A stretch of DNA of 64,000 nucleotides from Actinoplanes palleronii. Its GTDB lineage: Bacteria > Actinomycetota > Actinomycetes > Mycobacteriales > Micromonosporaceae. A program made the position numbers and the translations under genes. This document shows, piece after piece, positions 8,535-17,609 of the stretch; position 1 is the stretch's first letter; each line of letters opens with the position of its first letter. The notes beneath the pieces are model-generated. The model was not told the origin of the DNA. It was given only the letters and a program-made list of their open reading frames with translations, and did not search any database. The stretch covers positions 124,001-188,000 of the forward strand of contig NZ_BOMS01000014.1 of the NCBI RefSeq assembly GCF_016862315.1, written 5' to 3'.

Positions 8535-9620
8535 CTAGAGCCGGGCCGCGACGGCCGTCGCGTCGCCGCTGAGCAGGGCGTGCAGGTGTGCGGTCGCGGC
8601 ACGCCAGGACCGGCCGCCCGGCTCGGCCGCGGTGACCGGTGGCCGGTCGGTCAGCTGCCGCAGCGCGTCGACCAGCGCCGCGCCGGACCAGGTCGTCATC
8701 CGGGCCGCCGCGCCGCCGGTGGCCTCCAGCAGCGCCGGGTCGGGGGAGATCACCGTCGGGGTGCCGAGCCGCAGCGCCTCGGCGGCGGGCAGGCCGTACC
8801 CCTCGAAGTGGCTGGGCATCACGAACGCGGCGGCGCCGGCCACGGTGGCCGCGTACTCGGCGTCGGAGAGGCGATCGAGGAAGATCACCCGGTCGGCGGC
8901 CGGTGACGCGGCCGCCGCGCGCAGGAAGGCGTCCACCGGACGGCCGCCGGTCAGCACCACGAGGTGGTGGCCGGGCAGGTCGGCGAGGGCCTCGACGGCG
9001 AGTTCGACACCCTTGTGGGCGGCGTGCCCGGGCACCACGAGGTAGCGCCCGCCCTGGTCGTGCACGGCGGCCACCGGTCCGGGCAGGACACCCGGCGTCA
9101 CGGCGAGGTCGCTGCCCGGGTGCCAGACCGTCGTTTTCTCGTACGGCACGCCGTAGAGCCCCAGCAGGTCGTGCCGAGTGCGCGCGCTCACGCAGAGCAG
9201 CCGCTCGGAGCGGCCGATCGCGGTGCTGTAGCTGAGTTTGCGGTACTGCCGTACGGATGCCGAAAGACCGTCGGGCCAGAGCCGGAACGCCAGGTCGTGC
9301 ACGATCGTGGTGACCGGGAGCCGGCTGCCCCGCACGGCCAGGGACGGGCTCAGCGACAGCACCCGGGTCCCCGGCCCGGCGTCACCGCCGGTGACCTCGC
9401 GCAGCGTCCGGGTCGCCTCGGCGATCGTGCCGATCCGGCCGTCGCGCTGGGTGCCGGCCACGGCCACCTCGGCGGCGGTGTCCGCGGGCGGCTGCCAGCC
9501 CGCCGGGGCGGCCACGATCTGCATCCGCTCGCCGGCCGGCCAGCACCGCACCACCTCGGTGAGCACCCGGGTGATGCCGCCCGGGCCGACACCGCTCGCG
9601 TCGACGACGGTGCTCGTCAC
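8535..9620 (-). CDS. Glycosyltransferase family 4 (GT-B)
   Basis: A 361-residue GT-B glycosyltransferase. Near the N-terminus is the glycine-rich GVGPGGITRVL loop; the C-terminal half shows YLVVPGHAAHKGVELAVEAL, the donor-binding VVLTGGR strand, and PSHFEGYGLPAAEALRLGTPTV, the classic GT4 signature with both glutamates. The GTG start at 9620 overlaps the stop of the preceding gene as GTGA. It is one of three GT4 enzymes in the operon, suggesting a repeat unit of at least three or four sugars if each acts once. The linkage and donor are not predictable. Confidence 0.88.
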   Translation of the reverse strand: MTSTVVDASGVGPGGITRVLTEVVRCWPAGERMQIVAAPAGWQPPADTAAEVAVAGTQRDGRIGTIAEATRTLREVTGGDAGPGTRVLSLSPSLAVRGSRLPVTTIVHDLAFRLWPDGLSASVRQYRKLSYSTAIGRSERLLCVSARTRHDLLGLYGVPYEKTTVWHPGSDLAVTPGVLPGPVAAVHDQGGRYLVVPGHAAHKGVELAVEALADLPGHHLVVLTGGRPVDAFLRAAAASPAADRVIFLDRLSDAEYAATVAGAAAFVMPSHFEGYGLPAAEALRLGTPTVISPDPALLEATGGAAARMTTWSGAALVDALRQLTDRPPVTAAEPGGRSWRAATAHLHALLSGDATAVAARL

Positions 9621-10759
9621 CAGCTGCCTCCGGCCAGGTCGTCGATCCAGTGGGTCATCCGCTCGGCGAACCGGTCGGACGAGAACGCGGCGGCGTGCGC
9701 CCGGATCGGCTCCGGTGACAGCTCGCCGGCCCGGTGGACGGCGTCCGCGTACCGGCCCGGGTCGAGGGAGTCGACCAGGAAACCGGTCACGCCGTCACGG
9801 ACCGTCTCCAGCAGCCCGCCACGTGCCAGCCCGACGACCGGGGTGCCGCAGGCCTGCGCTTCGACCGGGATCATGCCAAAGTCCTCGTGCGCGGGGAAGA
9901 GCAGCGCACGGGCGCCCCAGTACAGCTCGCGCAGCCGCTCGCGGTCCGGTCGTACCTCGAAGGTGACCTCGACCCGGGCCGCGGCGGCGAGCCGCCGCAG
10001 CCGCTCCTCCTCCGGCCCGGAACCGGCCAGCACCAGCGGCAGGTTCGCGGCGTCGGCGATCGCGATGATCAGATCGAAGTTCTTGTACGGGATCCAGCGC
10101 CCGATCCCCAGCAGGTAGTCCCGGGACTGGTGCCGCTGACTCTCCGGCGCGGCACCGAAGTAGTCCACGTCCACCGGCGGGTTGATCACCTCGGCGTCGC
10201 GCTTCCAGAACCGTTTGATCCGGCTCTGCACCTCGCGCGAGTTCGCCGCGTACGCGTGCACGTGCCGGCTCAGCCGCAGGTCGGCCTGCTGCAGCACCCG
10301 GCGCGGCACGGTGAGCAGCGGGTGCGAGCCGCGGCCGTCGAAGTCCGGGCTCCAGACGTAGCGGGCCGGGGAGTGGATGTAACTGAGGTGCCGGGTCCGT
10401 TTCGGATCACCGAGCTTGACGGTGTGCGCGAACGCGTGGCTGGACGAGACCACCACGTCGAACTTCTCGCTGGTCAGCGTCCGCCAGACCAGCGGCATGG
10501 CCGGCAGCGAGAGGGCCTTGCTCTGCTTGAGCGGGGTCCGGGCCAGCCAGGACTGCCGCAGGCGCAGCTCGTCGGCGGGCACCCCCTCGTCGGTCCAGAG
10601 CACCAGCCGCTGGGCCTGCGGCAGCAGGTCGGCGATGGCCAGGAAGACCGCCTCCGAGCCGCCGGTCGCACCGAACCACTCGTGCACCACGGCGACCCGG
10701 CGGCCGGCGAGCAGCGCCGGCTGGAGGGCGCCCCGGCCGGCGGAGCTGTTGACGGTCAT
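9617..10759 (-). CDS. Glycosyltransferase family 4 (GT-B), first gene of the operon
   Basis: A 380-residue GT-B enzyme. AVVHEWFGATGGSEAVFLAI forms the N-terminal glycine loop; SYIHSPARYVW, GIGRWIPYKNFDLIIA, VLAGSGPEEERLR and PAHEDFGMIPVEAQACGTPV are typical of mannosyl/glucosyl transferases of family 4 that use a polyprenyl-linked acceptor. ATG at 10759 has GGGAGA six bases upstream, a good ribosome site, so this is the natural operon start. Four following genes are joined by GTGA overlaps or tiny gaps, which implies co-transcription to 4697. Confidence 0.89.
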   Translation of the reverse strand: MTVNSSAGRGALQPALLAGRRVAVVHEWFGATGGSEAVFLAIADLLPQAQRLVLWTDEGVPADELRLRQSWLARTPLKQSKALSLPAMPLVWRTLTSEKFDVVVSSSHAFAHTVKLGDPKRTRHLSYIHSPARYVWSPDFDGRGSHPLLTVPRRVLQQADLRLSRHVHAYAANSREVQSRIKRFWKRDAEVINPPVDVDYFGAAPESQRHQSRDYLLGIGRWIPYKNFDLIIAIADAANLPLVLAGSGPEEERLRRLAAAARVEVTFEVRPDRERLRELYWGARALLFPAHEDFGMIPVEAQACGTPVVGLARGGLLETVRDGVTGFLVDSLDPGRYADAVHRAGELSPEPIRAHAAAFSSDRFAERMTHWIDDLAGGSW

Positions 10760-10901
10760 GGTTCTCCCAGGTGTTCGGGTGGCGGATGCCGCTCTCGCGC
10801 AGGTACGTCACGCTCTGCTGGCTGGGGAAGTCGGCGGTGACGGAGTGAGCGATCCGCCGAGCGATCTTACGGTGCTGTCCACGGCCCGGCTGTCCCGTCG
10901 G

Positions 10902-12335
10902 TCACTCCGAGCCGAGCACCCGGACCGTGCCGTCGGGGAACTGCGCGCAGAGCTGGGTGCGGCCGCCGGCGACCCGGACGAAGACCCGTACCGAATCGGC
11001 CTGCGGCAGGCCGCGGACGGTCTGCGCCCGCATCTCGAACGCCGGGCTGACCACCAGGCTCTTGGCCGGATCGGTCAGGCCCTCGAGGATCTCGATCCGG
11101 CAGGTGCGGTTCGGTGTGCCGATCCACGGCTTGCCGGTGCCGGCCACGTACGCCCCGTCGGTGTGCACGCCCGGCTGGGTGAGCGAGGCGCGGACCGTCG
11201 ATCGGTTGCCGAAGCCGTTGCCGAAGTCCACGGCCGCCGTCGCACAGTTCATGATCTTGGTGTCGATCACGCAGCCGGCCGGTTCACCGTCGACGGGTCC
11301 CGGTACGAACTGGATGCCGATCTCACGGCGGTCGCCGGTGTGGTTGCCGCCGATCACGAAACCGCCCCACCAGCGGCAGTCGTTGCGGGAGATCCGTACG
11401 CCGATCCCGCCGTTGAAATCCGCGTAGCAGTTCACGCAGCCGATCGCGAGCGCGGCCAGGTCGAACGAGACGGTCTGCGCGATGCCCCAGCCGTGACAGT
11501 TCACCATCGACGTGGCGTGCGCCTCGCCGGCCAGCCGGAAGCCGATGCCCTCGTTCTCGAAGGCCAGGCAGTTGACGAACATCGAGTCGTGCGGCCCGTT
11601 GAAGTTGAACCCCGAGCCGCCGTTGTGGTGCGAGCGGACCGCGGTGAGCCGGGCCTCCATCTGGTGCGACAGCCCGGGCAGCCCGGCCGTGCCGCTCCAC
11701 TCGCTGTAGACGCCGTCCTGCCGGCAGTTGAAGACGATCAGCTCGGACAGCTCGTACTGGCAGCCGTAGATCCGCAGACCGAAACCGCCGTCCGGGTTCT
11801 CGTCCTTGTTGCCGTCCAGGGTCAGGTCACGGATGCTGAAGCCGAGGATGCCGCCGGCGTCGCCGGTGCCGGAGAGCCGCGCGAAACCGTCCGACTCCAG
11901 GATCGCGCTGTTGGCGCCCGGGTGCAGCCGCAGCACCGTGGTGTCACCGCCGGCCCCGCGCAGGTGCACGTTCGACCCCAGCACCAGCCGCCGGGTGAGG
12001 TAGACCCCGGCCGGCAGGAAGACCAGGCCCGCACCGGCCGCGGCGGCGTCGAGCGCCTTCTGCAGCGCCCGGGTGTCGTCGGTCTTGCCGTCACCGGCCG
12101 CGCCGAACTGCCGGACGTCCAGAAAGGACGTCCCGGCGGTGTCCGCGGCCGACATGTACCGGCCGACCACCGCGCCGGTGACTCCCGCGCCGACGGCCAC
12201 CGCGCCACCGCCGGTGAGCAGGGCCCGGCGCGACGGCGACGGCACACCGCCGGCCATGGCGGGCAGCTGGTCGTCGCGCCAGCGCTGCCACCACATCCGG
12301 ACGGTGTTGCCGATCGCGGTCGTCCATGGAGTCAC
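10902..12335 (-). CDS. Tat-exported right-handed beta-helix protein (pectate-lyase-3 superfamily)
   Basis: The 477-residue protein has a twin-arginine-type signal near residues 35-60 (SRRALLTGGGAVAVGAG), then a family signature FGAAGDGKTDDTRALQKAL and a long stretch of short beta rungs rich in Asn, Gly and Asp (ILGFSIRDLTLDGNKDENPDG). This is the fold of polysaccharide lyases and phage tailspike-like depolymerases, so it may trim or modify the polymer made by the adjacent operon. No catalytic residue can be assigned. The GTG at 12335 has no ribosome site but TAGCCT lies 7 bases upstream, so it is probably leaderless and has its own promoter, separate from the glycosyltransferase operon. Confidence 0.75.
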   Translation of the reverse strand: MTPWTTAIGNTVRMWWQRWRDDQLPAMAGGVPSPSRRALLTGGGAVAVGAGVTGAVVGRYMSAADTAGTSFLDVRQFGAAGDGKTDDTRALQKALDAAAAGAGLVFLPAGVYLTRRLVLGSNVHLRGAGGDTTVLRLHPGANSAILESDGFARLSGTGDAGGILGFSIRDLTLDGNKDENPDGGFGLRIYGCQYELSELIVFNCRQDGVYSEWSGTAGLPGLSHQMEARLTAVRSHHNGGSGFNFNGPHDSMFVNCLAFENEGIGFRLAGEAHATSMVNCHGWGIAQTVSFDLAALAIGCVNCYADFNGGIGVRISRNDCRWWGGFVIGGNHTGDRREIGIQFVPGPVDGEPAGCVIDTKIMNCATAAVDFGNGFGNRSTVRASLTQPGVHTDGAYVAGTGKPWIGTPNRTCRIEILEGLTDPAKSLVVSPAFEMRAQTVRGLPQADSVRVFVRVAGGRTQLCAQFPDGTVRVLGSE

Positions 12336-12365
12336 GGCGGGAAGGCTAACCGACGCGAAGGCGTC

Positions 12366-13484
12366 TCAGCTGTGGCGCTGCCAGAGATCACGCAGCACGG
12401 CCCAGTTGCCGCCGAGGTCCGCCTCGCAGGACGCCTCGAGCATCAGGGCGGCCAGCTGGTCCTCGTCGCGCTCCCAGGACATGCCGCACAGCGCCACACC
12501 GCTCTGCTGCCGGAACGCGTACTCGACGATCTTGCCGGGTGCCTGGGTGACGCCGCCGTTGGTCCGCTGCGGATCCTGCACCCCCGGCGCGACCTCGTCG
12601 GCGTTGAGGTTCAACTGCAGACGGTACGACCGTGCCGCGTTCTTCTGCGCGGCCGCCTTGTAGACCACGAAGTGCACCCACGCGTCGCCGTACCGGCAGG
12701 TCACGTGCCGGCTCTCGTCCGGGCCGAGCGCCGGGGCGCCCTTCTCGGTGTTGGCGATGCAGTTGCCGAGCGAGGTGATCCACGGGCCGGCCAGGCCGGC
12801 CAGGTCGCCGCCGAGCTTCTCCCGGTTGGTCGCCGTCAGCCGGGCCTCGAACAGCGGCACCGACGGCGCCGGGTCGGAGGTCGGGTTGTCCGAACCGCCG
12901 CCGGAGTCCCCGGCGGAGCCGATGAAGTAGCCACCGACGCCGAAGGCGATCGCGGCCACCAGGATGCCGCCGATCCAGCCGGCCAGCCGGCCACCCGACT
13001 TCGCCGGTTTCGCGGGCGGCGCCGGACGCAGCGGCGGCACCGGTGCCGGCGGGCTCGACTGCTGCTGCGCGGTGTTCCAGGAGTTCTCGGTGGACGTCTC
13101 GTTCCACGAGGCGATCGCGGGTGGAGCGCTGTTCGGCTCGGGGAAGGACTGCCACGGCGGTGCGCTGTGCGGCTCGGGCGAGTTCTGCCACTGCGGCGCG
13201 GGGGCCGGTGCGGGCGCCGTCTGCCAGGGCAGGGTCGGCGGGCCGGGCTGCGGCGGCTGCGGCGGCGCGACCGGGTCGGGCGAACTCTGCCACGGCGGTG
13301 CGCTGTTGGGCTGCTGCGGCGCGGTGGTCGGCAGGGGCGGCGTCTGCCACGGCAGGGTCGGCGGCCCGGGCTGCCGCGGCGCGGGCGGGCCGTCCCAGGC
13401 GGGCGCCTTCGGTTGCCGGTTCGCGGGGGCGGTTTCGCCGTTCGCGCCGGGTTCCGTCGGGGGGTGCGTCGCCTCTTCGTTCAC
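12366..13484 (-). CDS. Proline-rich membrane-anchored protein of unknown function
   Basis: Not recognised. The 372-residue protein has a disordered cytoplasmic region (residues 1-165) rich in Pro, Gln and Ser with repeats such as PGPPTLPWQT (twice) and SAPPWQS (several), one membrane helix at about 170-192 (LAGWIGGILVAAIAFGVGGYF) and an extracytoplasmic domain of about 180 residues with four cysteines that may form disulphides. The layout resembles sensor-like proteins of actinomycetes that carry Pro-rich tails, but no enzyme motif is seen. The GTG at 13484 has TACCCT 7 bases upstream and no Shine-Dalgarno, so it is probably leaderless. Confidence 0.7.
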   Translation of the reverse strand: MNEEATHPPTEPGANGETAPANRQPKAPAWDGPPAPRQPGPPTLPWQTPPLPTTAPQQPNSAPPWQSSPDPVAPPQPPQPGPPTLPWQTAPAPAPAPQWQNSPEPHSAPPWQSFPEPNSAPPAIASWNETSTENSWNTAQQQSSPPAPVPPLRPAPPAKPAKSGGRLAGWIGGILVAAIAFGVGGYFIGSAGDSGGGSDNPTSDPAPSVPLFEARLTATNREKLGGDLAGLAGPWITSLGNCIANTEKGAPALGPDESRHVTCRYGDAWVHFVVYKAAAQKNAARSYRLQLNLNADEVAPGVQDPQRTNGGVTQAPGKIVEYAFRQQSGVALCGMSWERDEDQLAALMLEASCEADLGGNWAVLRDLWQRHS

Positions 13485-13606
13485 GGCCCGCAGGGTAGCA
13501 GCAGCCGGTCAACCTGCGTGTCGCGCCGCCGATCTTCGCCACCGTATGATCCCGCGCATCGACGGGGGCGGCTGCGCACGCGCGCGGCCGCGACAGCAGG
13601 GAAGCG

Positions 13607-15379
13607 ATGGATCAGGTGAGCGACCAGAGCGGTGTGGAACGGGTGCTGGAGCGGCCGTCCGCCGGCCCGGCCGGAACCGGGGTGCCCGCAGGACCGCGCT
13701 CCCGGCCGCGGGTGGTGCGCCTGCTCCGGCACGAGTGGTTCCTGGCCGGGGCCGGATCCGTGCTGCTCGCGGTGCTGATGACCTGGCCGCTGATGCGGGA
13801 CCCGGCACACACCTTCGCCTCCGACTTCTGGGACCCGTCGCTGCAGGCCTGGCAACTGTCCTGGATGGGCTGGGCGCTGCTGCACAGCCCGGGGCAGTTC
13901 TGGGACACCAACGCGCACTTCGGCGAGAGCTGGTCGTTCGCCTACTCCGACACGCTGCTGGGCTACCTGCCGTTCGGCCTGATCGGCTCGGGCAGCGAGG
14001 CCGCCGTGCTGCGCTACAACCTGCTCTTCCTGCTGGCGTTCGCGGGCGCGTCGTTCGGCGCGTACGTCCTGGCCCGCCAGCTCGGCGCGAACCGGGCCGG
14101 CAGCCTGGTGGCCGGCCTGATCTTCGCCTACGCGCCGTGGCGGTACGCGCACATGTCGCACCTCAACATCCTGTCCATCGGCGGGATCGCGCTCAGCCTC
14201 GCGATGCTGGCCCGCGGGCACGGCTACTCGCTGCGGCACGGGTACCGCCCGGCGCAAGCCCGGCCGGCCTGGGCGCTCGGCGGGTGGCTGGTCGCCGCCT
14301 GGCAGATCACCCTCGGCTTCGGGCTGGGGCTGCCCTTCGGGTACGTCCTCGGCGCGCTCACCGCCGCGGCCGTGCTGTTCTGGCTGGTCAAGCGGCCGCC
14401 GTTCGGCAAGCGGCTGTTCCGCGCCGACCTGGCCGGCGTGCTGATCTTCCTGGCCACGGTCGGCCTGATGGCGATCCCGTACCTGAGGATGCAGCAGGCC
14501 TACCCCGGCAGCGCGCGCACGCTCGCCGAGATCAACTCGTTCTCCGGCGACGTCCGGCAGTTCGTCACCGCGCCCGGCTTCGAGTGGCTGTGGGGCCGTG
14601 ACAACCAGGAGTTGCGCGACGCGCTGATCCCGCAGGGTGGCGGCGAGGTGTGGAACCTGCCCGGGTTCTTCGCGATCGGCCTGGCCGGGCTGGGCCTGGT
14701 GGTCTCGGCGTGGTCGCGGCGGCACCGGGTGCTGATGCTGCTCGCGGCGTTCGCCTTCGCCTGGGTCGGGATGGGCATGCGCGCGCCGTGGAACTACGGC
14801 TACCAGATGCTGCACCACTGGCTGCCCGGCTGGGACGCGATCCGTACGCCGGGCCGGCTGATCCTCTGGGTGACCCTGCTGCTCGGCCTGCTCGCGGCCG
14901 GCCTGATCACCGCGCTCGCCGAGCACCTCACCGGCCGGGTGGCACGGCCGGTGCTGGCCGTGTTGCTGCTGATCCCCGCCGGGCTGGTCGTTCTGGAAGG
15001 CGTGCAGATCACGCCGTTCCGAGACGTGCCGAAGGCGCCGGTGGCACTCGGCTCGCTGGCCCAGCCGGTGCTGGTGCTGCCCACCGACAAGCTCGCCGAC
15101 CTGCTGGTCATGCTGTGGTCGACGGACGGCTTCCCGACCGTCGTGAACGGCTCCAGCGGGTACATCCCGCCCCGGCTCGAACAGCTGCGGGCCACCGTCG
15201 CGTCGTTCCCCGACGCGGCGAGCGTGCGATACCTGCGTGACCGCGGCATCCGTACGGTCGTGGTGCCCCGCCGGTCGTACTCGGATCCGGTCCCGCCGGA
15301 GACGTTCACCAAGCCGGTCGACGGTCTCGGGATCACCCGCGAGGAGCGCGGTGACGCTGTCGTCTTCGGCCTCGGCTGA
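13607..15379 (+). CDS. Polytopic membrane protein, GT-C-like fold
   Basis: A 590-residue integral membrane protein with about 11-12 helices and a short soluble C-terminus (residues about 480-590). The first periplasmic loop carries DFWDPSLQAWQLSWMGWALL, similar in position and acidic content to the catalytic loop of GT-C glycosyltransferases that use polyprenyl-phosphate sugars. YAPWRYAHMSHLNI and GWDAIRTPGRLI are further loop motifs often seen in YfhO/ArnT-like proteins. An acidic loop alone does not prove activity. ATG at 13607 has GGGAAG upstream. It is transcribed alone and faces away from the proline-rich protein. Confidence 0.65.
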   Translation: MDQVSDQSGVERVLERPSAGPAGTGVPAGPRSRPRVVRLLRHEWFLAGAGSVLLAVLMTWPLMRDPAHTFASDFWDPSLQAWQLSWMGWALLHSPGQFWDTNAHFGESWSFAYSDTLLGYLPFGLIGSGSEAAVLRYNLLFLLAFAGASFGAYVLARQLGANRAGSLVAGLIFAYAPWRYAHMSHLNILSIGGIALSLAMLARGHGYSLRHGYRPAQARPAWALGGWLVAAWQITLGFGLGLPFGYVLGALTAAAVLFWLVKRPPFGKRLFRADLAGVLIFLATVGLMAIPYLRMQQAYPGSARTLAEINSFSGDVRQFVTAPGFEWLWGRDNQELRDALIPQGGGEVWNLPGFFAIGLAGLGLVVSAWSRRHRVLMLLAAFAFAWVGMGMRAPWNYGYQMLHHWLPGWDAIRTPGRLILWVTLLLGLLAAGLITALAEHLTGRVARPVLAVLLLIPAGLVVLEGVQITPFRDVPKAPVALGSLAQPVLVLPTDKLADLLVMLWSTDGFPTVVNGSSGYIPPRLEQLRATVASFPDAASVRYLRDRGIRTVVVPRRSYSDPVPPETFTKPVDGLGITREERGDAVVFGLG

Positions 15380-15488
15380 CCCGCCGTTCGGCGCACCGCC
15401 TCGCCCGTTCGGCGCACTTTGATCGCCAATGATCATCCTGTCTCGTTAGCGTGACGTAACCCACACACGCTGTAGAGGGAGGCGGATC

Positions 15489-15725
15489 ATGGCGGAGCCG
15501 GAATCCCCGCATGCCGATACCAAGCCACGTACCGATAGCAGTCCCTGGAACTGGTTGCTGCTGGTGCCGATCGTGGTGCCGTTGCTGACCCCGCTCTTCA
15601 ACCACGACGAGCCACGGCTCGCCGGTTTTCCGCTCTTCTACTGGCTGCAGTTCGCGTTCATCCTGCTCGGCGTCGTGACCACGACGTTGGTGTACCGGAT
15701 GACGAGGAGCCGGGGCCGATCATGA
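15489..15725 (+). CDS. DUF3311 small membrane protein, partner of the symporter
   Basis: This 78-residue protein has two membrane helices (WNWLLLVPIVVPLLTPLF and FYWLQFAFILLGVVTTTLVY) joined by a short loop, the pattern of DUF3311. Such proteins are encoded immediately ahead of MctP-type sodium/solute symporters, and here the stop overlaps the symporter start as ATGA. It probably acts as a small subunit or assembly factor of the transporter. GAGGGAGG lies at a good distance before the ATG. Confidence 0.82.
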   Translation: MAEPESPHADTKPRTDSSPWNWLLLVPIVVPLLTPLFNHDEPRLAGFPLFYWLQFAFILLGVVTTTLVYRMTRSRGRS

Positions 15726-17368
15726 GCGCGCATCTGACCGAGATCATCGTCTTCAGCGTCCTGTTCCTGCTGGTCAGTGGGATGGGCTTCGTGGCGGCCA
15801 AGTGGCGCGCCCCGACCGACATGGCGCACCTGGACGAGTGGGGGCTGGGCGGGCGCAGCTTCGGTGGCTGGATCACCTGGTTCCTGGTCGGCGGGGACCT
15901 GTACACGGCGTACACGTTCGTCGCCGTGCCCGCGCTGATCTTCGGGGCCGGGGCCGCCGGGTTCTTCGCCGTGCCGTACACGGTGGTGATCTACCCGCTG
16001 TTCTTCCTGATCCTGGTACGGCTCTGGTCGGTGTCGCACCGGCACGGGTTCGTCACGCCTGCCGACTTCGTCCGTACCCGGTACGACTCGCCGACCCTGG
16101 CGCTGCTGATCGCGATCACCGGGATCGTGGCGACCATGCCGTACATCGCGTTGCAGCTGATCGGCATCGAGGCGGTGCTCAAGACGATGGGCGTGACCGG
16201 GGACAGCGCGATCGCCCGGCACCTGCCGATCATCATCGCGTTCGCGATCCTGGCGGCGTACACGTACCAGTCCGGGCTGCGGGCGCCGGCGCTGATCGCG
16301 TTCGTCAAGGACACCCTGATCTACATCGTGATCATCGTGGCGGTGATCTACCTGCCGTACAAGCTGGGCGGCTGGGGCGCGATCTTCGAGGCGGCGGACA
16401 AGAAGTTCCAGGCGTCACCGGCGCCCGGCGACGGGATCATCCTGAACGCCAACAACCAGGTGCAGTACTTCACCCTGGCGCTCGGCTCGGCGCTCGCGCT
16501 GTTCCTCTACCCGCACAGCATCACCGGGGTGCTGGCCAGCCGGAACCGGGACGTGATCAAGCGGAACATGTCGGCGCTGCCGGCGTACAGCTTCCTGCTC
16601 GGCCTGATCGCGCTGCTCGGCTACATGGCGATCGCGGCCGGGGTGAAGCCGCTGCCCGGCGCCAAGCCCGGCAGCGTGGACAGCAACACGGTGGTTCCGC
16701 TGCTGTTCGACCTGCATTTCCCGCCCTGGTTCGCCGGGGTGGCGTTCGCCGCGATCGGCATCGGTGCGCTGGTGCCGGCCGCGATCATGTCGATCGCCGC
16801 GGCCAACCTGTTCACCCGCAACATCTACAAGGAGTACCTGCGCAAGGACGCCACCCCGGCGCAGGAGGCCGGCGTCGCCAAGATCACCTCACTGGTAGTC
16901 AAGATCGGGGCGGTCGCCTTCATCGTCTTCCTGGACCCGCAGTTCTCCATCGACCTGCAGCTGATCGGTGGCGTGATCATCCTGCAGACCGGTCCGTCGG
17001 TGATCCTCGGCCTCTACGGCCGCTGGCTGCACCGGGGCGCGCTGATCGCGGGCTGGGCGGCCGGGATGGGGCTGGCGTTCTGGATGCTCTGGCAGATCCC
17101 GAACGCGGCCACCGGCCGCAAGCACTTCGGCGGGTCGGCGTTCGCGCTGTCCGAGTTCGGCTTCGACACCCCGAAGACGATCTACGTGGGGTTCGTGGCG
17201 GTGCTGGTGAACCTGGCGGTGGCGGTGCTGGTGACGTTCCTGCTGCGGGCGCTCAAGACGCCGGAGGGGGTCGACGGCACCGCGAAGGACGACTACTTCG
17301 CCGACGAGGGTGACCCGCGGATCGCGCGGCGGCTGCCCGGCACGGTCGAAAAGGTGTCGTCCACCTGA
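15722..17368 (+). CDS. Sodium:solute symporter, monocarboxylate transporter (MctP-like)
   Basis: The 548-residue protein has the 13-14 helices of the SSS family and takes up a small organic acid with sodium. Visible features are GLGGRSFGGWITWFLVGGDLYTAYT-like N-terminal sequence (split here by its helix break), VTPADFVRTRYDSP after helix 3, the YPHSITGVLASRNRDVIKRN loop and GALVPAAIMSIAAANLFTRN in the seventh to eighth helices. These match monocarboxylate/acetate/pyruvate transporters more than proline or sugar symporters. It is coupled to the DUF3311 gene by a 4-base overlap. The exact substrate is inferred from family resemblance. Confidence 0.85.
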   Translation: MSAHLTEIIVFSVLFLLVSGMGFVAAKWRAPTDMAHLDEWGLGGRSFGGWITWFLVGGDLYTAYTFVAVPALIFGAGAAGFFAVPYTVVIYPLFFLILVRLWSVSHRHGFVTPADFVRTRYDSPTLALLIAITGIVATMPYIALQLIGIEAVLKTMGVTGDSAIARHLPIIIAFAILAAYTYQSGLRAPALIAFVKDTLIYIVIIVAVIYLPYKLGGWGAIFEAADKKFQASPAPGDGIILNANNQVQYFTLALGSALALFLYPHSITGVLASRNRDVIKRNMSALPAYSFLLGLIALLGYMAIAAGVKPLPGAKPGSVDSNTVVPLLFDLHFPPWFAGVAFAAIGIGALVPAAIMSIAAANLFTRNIYKEYLRKDATPAQEAGVAKITSLVVKIGAVAFIVFLDPQFSIDLQLIGGVIILQTGPSVILGLYGRWLHRGALIAGWAAGMGLAFWMLWQIPNAATGRKHFGGSAFALSEFGFDTPKTIYVGFVAVLVNLAVAVLVTFLLRALKTPEGVDGTAKDDYFADEGDPRIARRLPGTVEKVSST

Positions 17369-17393
17369 CCGATTCTGATCTGCGTGCTTCACA

Positions 17394-17425
17394 CGCGCCG
17401 TGCCCCGCTCCTGGGGTGCGGCGCG
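17394..17425 (+). terminator. Terminator hairpin after the symporter
   Basis: CGCGCCGTGCCCC and GGGGTGCGGCGCG form a stem with two imperfect central pairs, 26 bases after the symporter stop, followed by CTGTATTT. The remaining stretch to 17600 shows no gene. Confidence 0.4.
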
Positions 17426-17609
17426 CTGTATTTCGGACCCGGCGGTCCCGTTCACGTCGTACGTACCCGGTTCGACCGACTCGCCGCAGGCGGCCGGTTT
17501 GCTCCGGTAGCGTCTGATCCCGGCGCCGCGTTTCGCCCTTTCCCGCGGGTGCCGCTTCACGCCAGGCCGTCCGCTCGAGGCCCGTCGCTCCGTGCCGAGG
17601 AGGTTCGCG

